DNA of 39,704 nucleotides from contig DASWQV010000037.1 of the NCBI GenBank assembly GCA_036403515.1, positions 1 through 39,704 on the forward strand, given 5' to 3'. Numbering within the stretch: position 1 is the first letter of the stretch; each line of letters begins with the position of its first letter. Source of the stretch: VRUE01 sp036403515 (lineage in GTDB: Bacteria; Actinomycetota; Thermoleophilia; Solirubrobacterales; 70-9). Of the stretch, positions 24,979 to 32,855 are shown piece after piece. A model generated the notes under the pieces. It worked only from the letters and a program-made list of their open reading frames with translations, was not told where the DNA came from and did not search any database. Made by a program: the position numbers and the translations under genes.

Positions 24979-26470
24979 CGTCGCCCCACAGCGACCAGTT
25001 CGCCACGTAGAGGTAATCGATGGCGCCCATCTCCCGCAGCGGCACGCGCGCCGGGCCGAGGATCTGCCAAGGACCGGTCAGGCCCGGCATCAGCTCCAGG
25101 CGGCGGCGGTACCAGCCCTTGACGTTGCGGTCCTCGTCGACGACCAGCGGCCGCGGGCCCACTAGGCTCATCTCTCCGCTGATGATGTTGAAGAGCTGCG
25201 GAAGCTCGTCGAGCGCGGTCTTTCGAAGGACTCGGCCCACCCGGGTCACCCGCGGGTCATCGGCGATCTTGAAGAGTCCCTCCTGGGCCTCGTTGCGGTC
25301 CCGCAGGGAATCCTTCAGCGCGTCGGCCCCGGGCACCATCGTGCGGAACTTGAGCAGGCCGAAGTGCTCGCCGTGCCGCCCCACCCGCCGCTGCCTGAAG
25401 AAGACCGGGCCGCGGCTGTCGAGCTTGATCGCGAGTGCGACGACGATCATCAGCGGCGCCACGGCGAGCAGGCCTATTGAGGCGCCGATCAGGTCGAAGG
25501 CTCGCTTCACCGTCATCGATGAGCGGGTCAGGGCAAATCGCTTGACCCCCATCACCGTGACTCCATGGAGGTCGTCGAACTCCACCGAAGAGCCGACGAC
25601 CTCCAGCATGCGCGGCAGCACGCTGACCTTCACACCCACCGCCTCGAGCGTGCAGATTAGATCCAGCATCTGGTCCGCCTCGACGCTGTCGGCGGTGACG
25701 ATCGCGCGCTGCACTTCAAGCGACTGGGCGAGATCTCGAATCTCGGAAAGACGCGGCGCTGTGTAGGCGTCGGCGGACCAGGCGACCGCATCGGCGGGAT
25801 CGATATGAGCCACCAAGTCCGCTTTGATCCCATGCGGGCTGGCGAGCTTGGATTCGATCGTCTTCGCCGCCCCCCGGTCTCCAATCAGCAGACAGCGTTC
25901 GGCGGGCGCGCTGCGCAGGGCGATCGCGCGGGCGCTGGTGCGGGCGATGATCAAAAAGACGATCAGCATCCCCCAGAGCAGCAGCGCCTCCTCGCGGTCG
26001 AGGGTGCCGCCGGTGACGACAAATCCTCCCGCCAGCCATGCGAAGAGCGCGCCGAGCGTCGCGACGTGGAAGAGCTTTGGCGCCTCGTCCAGCGTCGTCT
26101 TGTGCAGAATCGCCTCGTCGCGGTCATAGAGGCCGAGTACCTTGGCGCCCAGAATCAGTCCGAGCAGGCCCCAGACACCCACCCAGGTGAGGCGCGGCGA
26201 TCGCGAGAAGATCTGCGAGAGGACCAGGACAGCGACCATGAACGCCGCCAAATCAGCGACGAAGAGCAGCCGCCGAAACAGCTGATCGCGCTGCAAGTTG
26301 ACTTTTGTGCCAGGGCCGGGGGGTGAGGCGACACGCGGTCCGACCTGCCGGGTCTCGCGCCGACTGTCGGCGGCCGCGCTGCCGAGGTCCAAGGGACCTG
26401 AAGTAACCACCGTCGATCCGACCGGCACAGCCACTGGCGCGTCTGCCTCGCTGCTCACCTTCCCGCCCAC
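24926..26470 (-). CDS. Polyprenyl glycosylphosphotransferase (WcaJ/WbaP-like)
   Basis: A 514-aa enzyme predicted to start the repeat unit by transferring a sugar-1-phosphate from a UDP-sugar to undecaprenyl phosphate. About four or five N-terminal helices (residues about 65-190) and a CoA-binding-like middle domain precede the C-terminal transferase core. In the core, RGPVFFRQRRVGRHG, LLKFRTM and LDELPQLFNIISGEMSLVGPRP are diagnostic. GTG 26470 is used, and GTG 26458 is possible. It follows the LuxR-type regulator by 24 bp on the same strand, so it may be regulated with it. Confidence 0.93.
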   Translation of the reverse strand: MGGKVSSEADAPVAVPVGSTVVTSGPLDLGSAAADSRRETRQVGPRVASPPGPGTKVNLQRDQLFRRLLFVADLAAFMVAVLVLSQIFSRSPRLTWVGVWGLLGLILGAKVLGLYDRDEAILHKTTLDEAPKLFHVATLGALFAWLAGGFVVTGGTLDREEALLLWGMLIVFLIIARTSARAIALRSAPAERCLLIGDRGAAKTIESKLASPHGIKADLVAHIDPADAVAWSADAYTAPRLSEIRDLAQSLEVQRAIVTADSVEADQMLDLICTLEAVGVKVSVLPRMLEVVGSSVEFDDLHGVTVMGVKRFALTRSSMTVKRAFDLIGASIGLLAVAPLMIVVALAIKLDSRGPVFFRQRRVGRHGEHFGLLKFRTMVPGADALKDSLRDRNEAQEGLFKIADDPRVTRVGRVLRKTALDELPQLFNIISGEMSLVGPRPLVVDEDRNVKGWYRRRLELMPGLTGPWQILGPARVPLREMGAIDYLYVANWSLWGDVKILLRTVPHVVGRRGI

Positions 26471-26494
26471 CGTCTCATCGTGATCGGAGCCGTC

Positions 26495-27208
26495 TCACCC
26501 ACCGCCGGTCACGACCATGTTGCCGTTCGGAATCGCCTCGAGCGGCTCGCTTCCCAAGGAGAGAATCCCCATTCCCAGGCCGCGCTCGGTATCCATGATC
26601 AGCTCGGCCGCTTCGGTCCGCGAGCGAACTCCGAGTTTGGCGAAGGCGGAGGAGAGGTGACTCTTGACGGTGCTCTCGGCGACAAACAGCTTCTCCGCGA
26701 TCTGACTGTTCATATAGCCCATCACCACCAGGCCGAGGATCTGCTTCTCGCGCGGCGTAAGCGAGGCCGGTTCGATCTGCTCGGAATGCGACCGTGGCAC
26801 ACACACCTGCCCGGCCCCAACCGCCTGCAGGGCGGGTAGAAGGGCCGTCGCCAGCTCCGCCTCCAGAACGACGCCGGACGCGCCGCTGGACAGTGCGGCC
26901 CGCAGGTCCCCAGGCCGCAGCTCGCTGCACACGAACACCACCGGGGTCTTGACCATTGCGCTCCGCAGCCAGAGGAGATCGTCCACCGCCATTTTGAGAG
27001 AGCCCTCTCCAACCCAGAGCGCGATCAAAGATGGGGTCTCGCCGGCCAGGGGCAGGTCCTCGACCGCATCGAAGACCTGGATCTCGAATCCCTCCAGGAT
27101 CGAGCTGGCCCCATCCTCCAAGGTCCTCCTGCCGACCAGGGCAACCCGCCGCCGTTCCCTGGCTCGATCGGTTGAACCGTTCAGCTCTGCCTGAAGCACT
27201 CTCGACAC
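26495..27208 (-). CDS. NarL/LuxR-type regulator with degenerate receiver domain
   Basis: A 237-aa protein with an N-terminal response-regulator-like domain (residues about 20-130) and a C-terminal LuxR helix-turn-helix at about 149-205 (LTPREKQILGLV, STVKSHLSSAFAKLGV). The receiver lacks the usual acidic pair, the phospho-acceptor Asp (the strand reads LIALWVG) and the conserved Lys (VVLEAEL). It is probably not phosphorylated and may respond to a ligand or a partner protein. There is an extra C-terminal tail after the HTH. It heads the minus-strand sugar operon and lies just after the lasso operon's terminator. GTG start. Confidence 0.88.
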   Translation of the reverse strand: MSRVLQAELNGSTDRARERRRVALVGRRTLEDGASSILEGFEIQVFDAVEDLPLAGETPSLIALWVGEGSLKMAVDDLLWLRSAMVKTPVVFVCSELRPGDLRAALSSGASGVVLEAELATALLPALQAVGAGQVCVPRSHSEQIEPASLTPREKQILGLVVMGYMNSQIAEKLFVAESTVKSHLSSAFAKLGVRSRTEAAELIMDTERGLGMGILSLGSEPLEAIPNGNMVVTGGG

Positions 27209-27335
27209 AGCCGCCTAACGCTCGGCTCTGCTCCAGACTTACGGGCGAGGTTGAACTTTTCTATCGACCAACGAAAATGCCCTTGCGCCGATCGAAGCAC
27301 ACACTGAAATGAGCGCAATTCACACCCACACACAA
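27209..27335. other. Intergenic stretch upstream of the LuxR-type gene
   Basis: No gene is seen. The stretch is AT-richer than its surroundings and must hold the promoter of the LuxR-type gene if the hairpin at 27336-27363 ends the lasso transcript. I could not assign -35 or -10 boxes with confidence. Confidence 0.35.
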
Positions 27336-27363
27336 ATGACCGGCGGCTTCCGCCGCCGGTCAT
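27336..27363 (-). terminator. Terminator hairpin of the lasso operon
   Basis: A perfect 12-bp inverted repeat (arms 27336-27347 and 27352-27363) with a 4-nt TTCC loop (GGAA on the minus strand). It lies 36 bp after the precursor stop codon in the direction of transcription. A moderately T-rich tract (TTTGTGTGTG on the minus strand) follows, not a perfect T-run. Confidence 0.65.
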
Positions 27364-27399
27364 GAAGCGCTGCCAACCGACCGATGTGGCTAGTCGGCG

Positions 27400-27582
27400 T
27401 CAGGGGTTGGACGTACACCCGGCAGCCGGGTTGCTGGGGCCAACTGTGTATCCCCCAACGGTTCCCGGATAACCGGAGTCACCACCGTTGCCGCCAAGAC
27501 AGGCAGCGGTCAACTTCTGCAGATCGCCATAGTCGACGATCCGGGGGGCCTCATAGCCCCCGAGGCTGTCTCTGTTGTTCAT
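27400..27582 (-). CDS. Lasso peptide precursor (A)
   Basis: A 60-aa RiPP precursor. The leader has Y10, P13, I15, G19 and T25, matching the YxxPx[LI]xxxGxxxxxT leader rule at every position; Y10 and P13 bind the B1 protein, and T25 is the penultimate leader residue. Cleavage after A26 gives a 34-residue core starting ACLGGNGGD. Core Ala1 and Asp9 sit at the spacing of a 9-membered macrolactam ring. The rest is Gly-rich with Cys2, Cys30, several Ser/Thr/Tyr and a final SNP. Most lasso cores are 15-26 residues, so this is long. ATG 27582 is preceded by AAGGAG. Alternative ring: Cys28 to Asp35. Confidence 0.85.
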   Translation of the reverse strand: MNNRDSLGGYEAPRIVDYGDLQKLTAACLGGNGGDSGYPGTVGGYTVGPSNPAAGCTSNP

Positions 27583-27592
27583 GTAGTGGCCG

Positions 27593-27598
27593 CTCCTT
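27593..27598 (-). promoter_or_regulatory. Strong ribosome-binding site of the lasso precursor
   Basis: AAGGAG on the minus strand, 10 nt upstream of the precursor ATG. It is stronger than the other sites in the operon, which mostly use translational coupling, and fits high expression of a substrate peptide. The gap 27583-27653 holds this site and no gene. Confidence 0.6.
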
Positions 27599-27653
27599 AT
27601 CTCTTTCCGAACTAACCCCTGCTCCGCCTCCCAAAATGGTCGGCGCGCTTGAG

Positions 27654-29594
27654 CTAGCGGTTACCTGTGACGACCCTAGAGGAAGCCCGGGTTTGTTCAA
27701 GTGGGGAAAAAGTCGTAGACGCGCCAGCGGCCGCCACCTCCACCCGTGAAGGGCTGGCCGCTGGCAACCCTTCTGCAAAGCCGATTGGGGACGCAAGCGA
27801 GCGCAGCCAGAGCTCGGCGGTGAGAAGGCGCCAGACCTGCCACATCCAGCGGAAGGGGCTGTTGCGGCGCAGCTCGTCGGAATCGAAGAGGGCGCGGCGC
27901 ATCGCGACCGGCTCGACGTATGCGCCGAGCTCCAGGCCCGGGGCGGTGAGGATCTCGCGCACCGCCGCCCCATCGGCGCCATCGAGGCAATCCGCTATCA
28001 AGCGCTCGAAACGCGCCTTTCCGGGCCGCAGCCGTACCGCGTCCGGGAGTAGTCCAACCATGCTCTCGCGCAGAACAGGACGGTTGAAGCGTCGATCGAG
28101 GGTCGCCCGCGGTGGTTGACGCAGCGCCAGCTCGACCAGGTCCAAATCGAGGATGGGGTGTCTGGCGCTCAAGCCCGCGAGCGCTGCCCGCCGGCGCTGG
28201 TGCTCGAAGACGCCCGCCTCCTCGATGCCCCTGGTGACCCCGTATGCGGCATGCGCCCACCAGCGCGGGCCGTCGAGCCGCTTCCAGGCGAAGGGATCGT
28301 CAGAGGCGACGAGATCGTCGAGGGCGCGCCGCCTCAGCCACGCCGGCGCCGTCCGCTCGACCACCGTCGTGCGGCGGAGATCGTGGAGCCGGTACGGGAT
28401 CGCGCCCCCCAGCGCCTCGGAGCGAAAGACCCGGGCCACCTCGCGGCGCGGCACGTGCCGTCCGCCCCCCGGCCGCTCAACCGCCAGGCGCAGCGCCTCG
28501 AGCGGGTGACCGGCGAGCAGGCGATCGGCCAGTAGATAGACGCGCGGGCCGAACAGCTCGTCACCGCCGTCTCCGTCGAGCATCGTGCTGACGCCTTCGG
28601 CGGCGGCCATCCGCATCAGCGGCAGCGTCCAGAAGTCCCCCCAGCCGAGCAACGGCATCCGCCAGGCCCCTTGGTGCTCCAAAGCGCTGCCCAGCAATCC
28701 CCCCATGCGCACCTCCGCGATCACGCCGGGCAACTGCAAGGCCCGCCGCAGATCTCCGATCAGCTCGGACTCGTCGGTCTCGGGATGATCCGGAAAGGTC
28801 GCCGAGCAGGTTCGAATCCGTCCCGTTCGGGCGCGGGCGCCAAGGGCGGCGACCGCGGAGGAGTCCAGGCCGCCGCTCATCAGGACCCCGGTGGCGCCGT
28901 CGGCGGCGATCCTGCGAGTCACCGCGCGAGCAAGCTCCTCGCGAACTTCTGCCGCGATCTCGCCGGCCGACATCTCCAGGGGCTCCTCGAAGCGAGGCGC
29001 CCAGAAGGTCGCCTCGCTCACCCCGTGACGATCGAAGAGCAGCATCCCGCCGGGCCGTAGGCGGCGAACCCCTGCCCAGAGCGTCTGCATCCCGGGGCGA
29101 GTGCTGACTCCGATCCAATGCGCCACGCTGGCCGGGTCGGGCTGAGGCTGGCGCGGCAGCAGGGCGAGCAGGTGGCGCACCTCGCTGGCGAACCTCAGGC
29201 CCTCGCCGCTCTCGCTCAGGTAGCACGGCCGCACGCCAAGCTGATCGCGAGCGAGCAGCCCTTCGCCGCGCTCGGGGTCCCAGAGCAGCACGACGAAATC
29301 TCCGCGCAGGCGACGGGGCAGCTCTCTCCGCCAACGCCGGTAGCCGACCGCCAGGAGATGCTCGTCCGCGGGCGAACCGCTGAGGCCGAGCTCGTCTTGC
29401 AGCTCCTCAGCGTTGTCCAGGACACCATCAAGGAGGCAGAGGGGCACGGACGCAGGAACGGGCGGCCCGCTGCAAGCCACGCTCAAGGGGCCACTCTGCA
29501 GCGTTCTCGTCGCGTGTGGCGCCAGCGCGCCGGCCAGCCGGGCAGGGTCAAGGCGACCGCTCGGATCGAAGGTCCCGGCCAGCCAGCGGCTCAT
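27654..29594 (-). CDS. Lasso macrolactam synthetase (C), asparagine-synthetase-like
   Basis: A 646-aa asparagine synthetase B-like enzyme that would activate the core Asp9 side chain with ATP and close the ring. The N-terminal glutaminase-like domain (residues 1-190) lacks the nucleophilic Cys at position 2 (Ser there), as in lasso synthetases that do not use glutamine. The synthetase domain has the ATP-pyrophosphatase loop SGGLDSS at 240-246 and GDGGDELFG near 335. The final 40 residues are a low-complexity Ser/Ala tail. Its ATG overlaps the stop of the kinase-like gene, and it lies 72 bp upstream of the precursor. Confidence 0.9.
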   Translation of the reverse strand: MSRWLAGTFDPSGRLDPARLAGALAPHATRTLQSGPLSVACSGPPVPASVPLCLLDGVLDNAEELQDELGLSGSPADEHLLAVGYRRWRRELPRRLRGDFVVLLWDPERGEGLLARDQLGVRPCYLSESGEGLRFASEVRHLLALLPRQPQPDPASVAHWIGVSTRPGMQTLWAGVRRLRPGGMLLFDRHGVSEATFWAPRFEEPLEMSAGEIAAEVREELARAVTRRIAADGATGVLMSGGLDSSAVAALGARARTGRIRTCSATFPDHPETDESELIGDLRRALQLPGVIAEVRMGGLLGSALEHQGAWRMPLLGWGDFWTLPLMRMAAAEGVSTMLDGDGGDELFGPRVYLLADRLLAGHPLEALRLAVERPGGGRHVPRREVARVFRSEALGGAIPYRLHDLRRTTVVERTAPAWLRRRALDDLVASDDPFAWKRLDGPRWWAHAAYGVTRGIEEAGVFEHQRRRAALAGLSARHPILDLDLVELALRQPPRATLDRRFNRPVLRESMVGLLPDAVRLRPGKARFERLIADCLDGADGAAVREILTAPGLELGAYVEPVAMRRALFDSDELRRNSPFRWMWQVWRLLTAELWLRSLASPIGFAEGLPAASPSRVEVAAAGASTTFSPLEQTRASSRVVTGNR

Positions 29595-30517
29595 CTTTCG
29601 CGGAGCCGCCCTTCGACCGCGTCGGCAAGCTCAGCGACGCCCACCGGCGGACCGCAGGCGATTCGCTCGACTCGGCAGCCGGCGAGAAGGGCGCAGGCAT
29701 CGAGCAATCGCTCGAGCCGACCAGCTCCGGTGAGGACGAGGTTGAAAGTGGCGGAAAGCAGCGCTTGGGCGTCGCCGGCGACCTCGAAGTGAGGCTGATC
29801 CGGGCCGTCCAGACGACGCTCGAGGAAGAACAGCGCCTGCAGGGGCAGCGGCGTCGGAACGGTGAGCACGCGCGCGACCTCCTCTCTGCGGTCGACCGCA
29901 AGGACCTCCGGCCTAGCCGTGCCCCCGGCCGCGCTGAGGCGCTCCGCCTCGGCGCGGTCGATCCCGGCCATGGGCGCCCCGGGATGGGCAACCAGCTGCC
30001 CGTCCACTCGCTCGAGCGCGAGCACGTCGTCGGCGAGAAAGCCCGCCCCCCGACGGTGCAACTCGAGGGCCAACGAGGTCTTTCCGGATCCAGAGGGACC
30101 GCTGAACGCAACTGCGCCCTGCCCGCTGGCCACAGCGCTCGCGTGCAGAGCCTCGAGGCCCTGGAGAACGGCGGCGAACGGAAGGGCCTGGGCGACCAGA
30201 AGCCGCTGCCACGCCTCGTCCCGGCCTCCGGCGATCGCGCCCACCAAGCTCTTCCCATCTGGGGAGATAACACTCGCTCCGTACTCGGGCCCCCAGATGC
30301 GAAAGCCCAGCTCGGCATCGGACTCGATCTGGAAGTTCACCGATCCGCCCGGTTTGCGCTGGTCGGAGATCAGCTCCGCCGCCGCCGGCCAGTCGATCGC
30401 CGCCGGGGGCTCCAGCATGGCGAGCTCCAGTCCCCGGCCGGTCGGCGCTGCCTCGCCTGGTTCCAGGAACGACAAGATCCGATCAGAGCGCACGTCGAGT
30501 CCGAAAACGGTCGGCAC
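29591..30517 (-). CDS. HPr-kinase-like protein 1 (lasso tailoring candidate)
   Basis: A 308-aa protein with an HprK-type C-terminal kinase fold. LHASAV is near residue 125, the P-loop GPSGSGKT at 140-147 and ADDV with two Asp at 163-164. The N-terminal 110 residues are a variable domain. Relatives in Bacillus-group lasso clusters phosphorylate the peptide tail; that role here is inference. The GTG start is 5 bp after the B2 stop and its own stop overlaps the C gene. A second, divergent copy lies at 32852-33796. Confidence 0.85.
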   Translation of the reverse strand: MPTVFGLDVRSDRILSFLEPGEAAPTGRGLELAMLEPPAAIDWPAAAELISDQRKPGGSVNFQIESDAELGFRIWGPEYGASVISPDGKSLVGAIAGGRDEAWQRLLVAQALPFAAVLQGLEALHASAVASGQGAVAFSGPSGSGKTSLALELHRRGAGFLADDVLALERVDGQLVAHPGAPMAGIDRAEAERLSAAGGTARPEVLAVDRREEVARVLTVPTPLPLQALFFLERRLDGPDQPHFEVAGDAQALLSATFNLVLTGAGRLERLLDACALLAGCRVERIACGPPVGVAELADAVEGRLRER

Positions 30518-30522
30518 GCCGC

Positions 30523-30957
30523 CTACAGCTCGACAAGCCGACCGAACGAGTCACTCGCCGGGACGAGCACGGGAACGCCGTCATGCTCGATCCAAGCGTG
30601 CGCGAGGAAGGCCGGGTCGGTGCGCGCCGCGATCACCAGACGGGCTGAGATACCGCGCCGGTTCAGCAGCTGCAGCAGGACCAGCGAGCGACGCAGACAG
30701 CGGGTATCGCCCGGCAGAAGCGCGAGAGTGCGCGAGACCGCGCGACCAAGGCGGAGCGCCTCCCCGAGCGCGTCGGCCCGGCGCGATGGCCCGGCCGCCG
30801 GGGTCGAGCGCAGCCGCTCCACCACGGCCGTGATCGGCGCACGGCGCAGCTCGCGCTGGGCCCGCACATAAGCGGAGACGATCTCGCTCGCGAGCCGCAC
30901 CCGCCCCGCCGGGCTCAACCGTCGCAGGGCGGGAGAGGTGGGAGCTGAGATCGCCAT
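30523..30957 (-). CDS. Lasso leader peptidase (B2), transglutaminase-like
   Basis: A 144-aa Cys protease of the transglutaminase-like (PF13471) family that would cut the leader off the precursor. Catalytic residues are visible as DTRCLRRSL (C87), FLAHAWIE (H120) and the following HDG (D126). The N-terminal 75 residues are helical. ATG 30957 follows the B1 stop by 1 bp; GTG 30972, overlapping B1, is also possible. It works with the B1 protein, which brings the leader. Confidence 0.9.
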   Translation of the reverse strand: MAISAPTSPALRRLSPAGRVRLASEIVSAYVRAQRELRRAPITAVVERLRSTPAAGPSRRADALGEALRLGRAVSRTLALLPGDTRCLRRSLVLLQLLNRRGISARLVIAARTDPAFLAHAWIEHDGVPVLVPASDSFGRLVEL

Positions 30958-30958
30958 C

Positions 30959-31276
30959 TCAATCGCCGTCACCTTGCTCGATCTCGATCAAGTCGCGCTC
31001 GAGCAGGGAGCTGCAGAGGCTGCACATGTCCCGCTCGGTCGTCGCCAGCGGCTGCTCGTACTCGCCGGCGGCAACCGTCGCCGCCTCGGATACGGACTCG
31101 GCCTGCTCCAGGGTTTCGAGCATGCGCCCCGCCGTGGGGTTGAGCCCGTGGTACTTGCCGGTCTGCAGGTTGAGCACGACAGTCTCCGTTGGAAAGGTGC
31201 GGTAGACGACGTGCTGGGGCAGCTTTACCTTTGCCTTCAGCAAGTCGATCTGGCTTGGAATTGCGCTTGAGGTCAT
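30959..31276 (-). CDS. Lasso leader-binding protein (B1), PqqD-like RRE
   Basis: A 105-aa PqqD-fold RiPP recognition element. The central TVVLNLQTGKYHGLNPTAGRM (residues 32-52) is diagnostic of the family. It would bind the YxxP segment of the precursor leader and present it to B2 and C. The ATG is at 31276, 17 bp after the permease stop. The C-terminal MCSLCSSLL holds two Cys of no known role. Confidence 0.9.
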   Translation of the reverse strand: MTSSAIPSQIDLLKAKVKLPQHVVYRTFPTETVVLNLQTGKYHGLNPTAGRMLETLEQAESVSEAATVAAGEYEQPLATTERDMCSLCSSLLERDLIEIEQGDGD

Positions 31277-31293
31277 GGTTTGCCGACGCTTTC

Positions 31294-32103
31294 TCAGTAC
31301 TCGATGATCGTTCCCCGCCGCTGGCCCACGCGGATGGCGTGGTGGAGGGCGAGTAGGGATGCCGGCAGCAGGACAGCCGCGAAGCCGATCAACTTCGCGA
31401 TCGCCGTCAGCGTCGACGTCTGCAATGGGCTGTCGACGAGCAGATGGCGGAGCAGTTCGGTCGCCGGCGTAAAGGGCTGCAGGTGGGACGCTGTCTGCGC
31501 CCATTCCGGCAGCAGCGAGATCGGGAAGTAGAGGCCACCGACGATCGAGATCAGCGCAATCACCCAGCTCGTCCCCACGCTGCCCTGCTTGGTCGCAACC
31601 GTGAGGGCGGCGAAGAGCAAGCCGAAGGGCAGGAACGAGAGCAGCGCCAGGGCCATCGCCGGCACGCTGAGGGGCACCGTCGACCAATGCAGTTGCAACC
31701 CGAACACGGCGCAGCCGAGGCCGAGCGTGATCGCGGCAAGCAAGAACGCGTAGAGCAGCGGGAAGAGAGTCATCGCGAGGACGCTGCGGATCGCGCCGAA
31801 CGGGGAGAGCAGCAACCGTTCGAAGGTCCCCGCGACCAGCTCCTGCCTGACCATTTCGGAGATCGAGAAGCACGAGTAAAGGACGCTGACCAGGGCGATG
31901 CCGACCACGACGAAGCCGAAATAGCTGGCCGGCGAGGGAAAGCCGCTGACGTGAACGAGGCGCGATACGTAGTAGAAGAGCGTGAGACTGAAGACCGAGG
32001 TCAGCACCTGGCTGACGATCCTGGTTCGGTAGGAAAGGAAGACGTATAGGTCCCGCTGCATCACGGCGCCAAAGGCAAGGCTGCTGCGCCTCAACCCGGT
32101 CAC
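31294..32103 (-). CDS. ABC-2 type permease
   Basis: A 269-aa membrane protein with six predicted helices and no ATPase motif, in the ABC-2 family layout. Its start overlaps the ATPase stop by 4 bp, so the two form one exporter. In this operon it probably exports the mature lasso peptide, giving self-resistance as well as release. A role in other lipid or peptide export cannot be excluded. Confidence 0.85.
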   Translation of the reverse strand: MTGLRRSSLAFGAVMQRDLYVFLSYRTRIVSQVLTSVFSLTLFYYVSRLVHVSGFPSPASYFGFVVVGIALVSVLYSCFSISEMVRQELVAGTFERLLLSPFGAIRSVLAMTLFPLLYAFLLAAITLGLGCAVFGLQLHWSTVPLSVPAMALALLSFLPFGLLFAALTVATKQGSVGTSWVIALISIVGGLYFPISLLPEWAQTASHLQPFTPATELLRHLLVDSPLQTSTLTAIAKLIGFAAVLLPASLLALHHAIRVGQRRGTIIEY

Positions 32104-32855
32104 GCCTCGACCAGCCTTCCTTCGGAAAGGACCCAGCGAGCGTCAAAATGCCGATCGAGGCTTTCGCCGCTGGGCGAGCACCACAGCAACGTTCCCTGCC
32201 GGGCCATCAGCTCGGTGATCGCTCGCTCGAGGATCTCCGCGCCCTCGGCGTCGAGGCTGGTGAGCGGCTCGTCGAGCAGTACGACCTCGGGCCTGGCGAG
32301 GAAGGTCATCGCGATCCGTACCCGCTGGCGCTGGCCCATCGAGATCCGGTCGACGCGCCGCTCGGCGAGCTCCTCCAGGTCAAAGGCGCCGATCGTCTCC
32401 TCGACCCTGGCCCGGACGTGCGCCGGCTCGAGCATTGCGATGCGGGCCCAGAAGCGAAGCTGACGCCGCACCGTGAGACGCGCGTAGAGGCCCCGATCGC
32501 CGGCCGGCAGGAAGGAGAGCAGTTGCTGGTAGCGAGCACGATTCTCGGCCGCCGTGAATCCCCAGACCTGAGCCCGGCCGCGATCTGGATCGATCAGTCC
32601 CGCGGCTATTCGCAGCAGCGTCGTCTTGCCGGCCCCGTTTCGACCGCCCACCCAGGTGCTCGTCCCCAGGTCCAGGGTGAGGTCGACCCCCTCGAGCACC
32701 GGGGCCTGGCTCTTGTGCCAACGCTTGTGCACTCCCCTGAGGCTCAGCGGGATTCCGTCGTCCTCCGGCACGAGGCGCGAAACTCCTCGATCGATCGGCG
32801 TGAGCGTCGGGCGCTCCGCCGCCGAAACGGTTTCCTGCAGGGAGTGCAGGGTCAT
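32100..32855 (-). CDS. ABC transporter ATP-binding protein with altered Q- and H-loops
   Basis: A 251-aa ATPase. Walker A is GGRNGAGKTTLL (70-81), the signature is SMGQRQR (172-178), Walker B is VVLLDEP (191-197) and the D-loop SLD (200-202). The Q-loop position reads LPAGDRG (A118 where Gln is usual) and the H-loop reads CSPSGE (226-231) with no His. Similar GDR-containing loops occur in some exporter ATPases, so turnover may still occur. The ATG overlaps the upstream kinase-like stop by 4 bp. Confidence 0.88.
   Translation of the reverse strand: MTLHSLQETVSAAERPTLTPIDRGVSRLVPEDDGIPLSLRGVHKRWHKSQAPVLEGVDLTLDLGTSTWVGGRNGAGKTTLLRIAAGLIDPDRGRAQVWGFTAAENRARYQQLLSFLPAGDRGLYARLTVRRQLRFWARIAMLEPAHVRARVEETIGAFDLEELAERRVDRISMGQRQRVRIAMTFLARPEVVLLDEPLTSLDAEGAEILERAITELMARQGTLLWCSPSGESLDRHFDARWVLSEGRLVEA

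Noticed and set aside
27654..29594. Assignment as a primary-metabolism asparagine synthetase
   Set aside because: Cys2 is absent and the gene sits between an HPrK-like gene and a lasso-type precursor, with B1 and B2 in the same operon.
31277..32146. Long minus-strand frame fused in front of the B1 protein
   Set aside because: Shadow of the permease gene; the PqqD-like protein has its own ATG at 31276.
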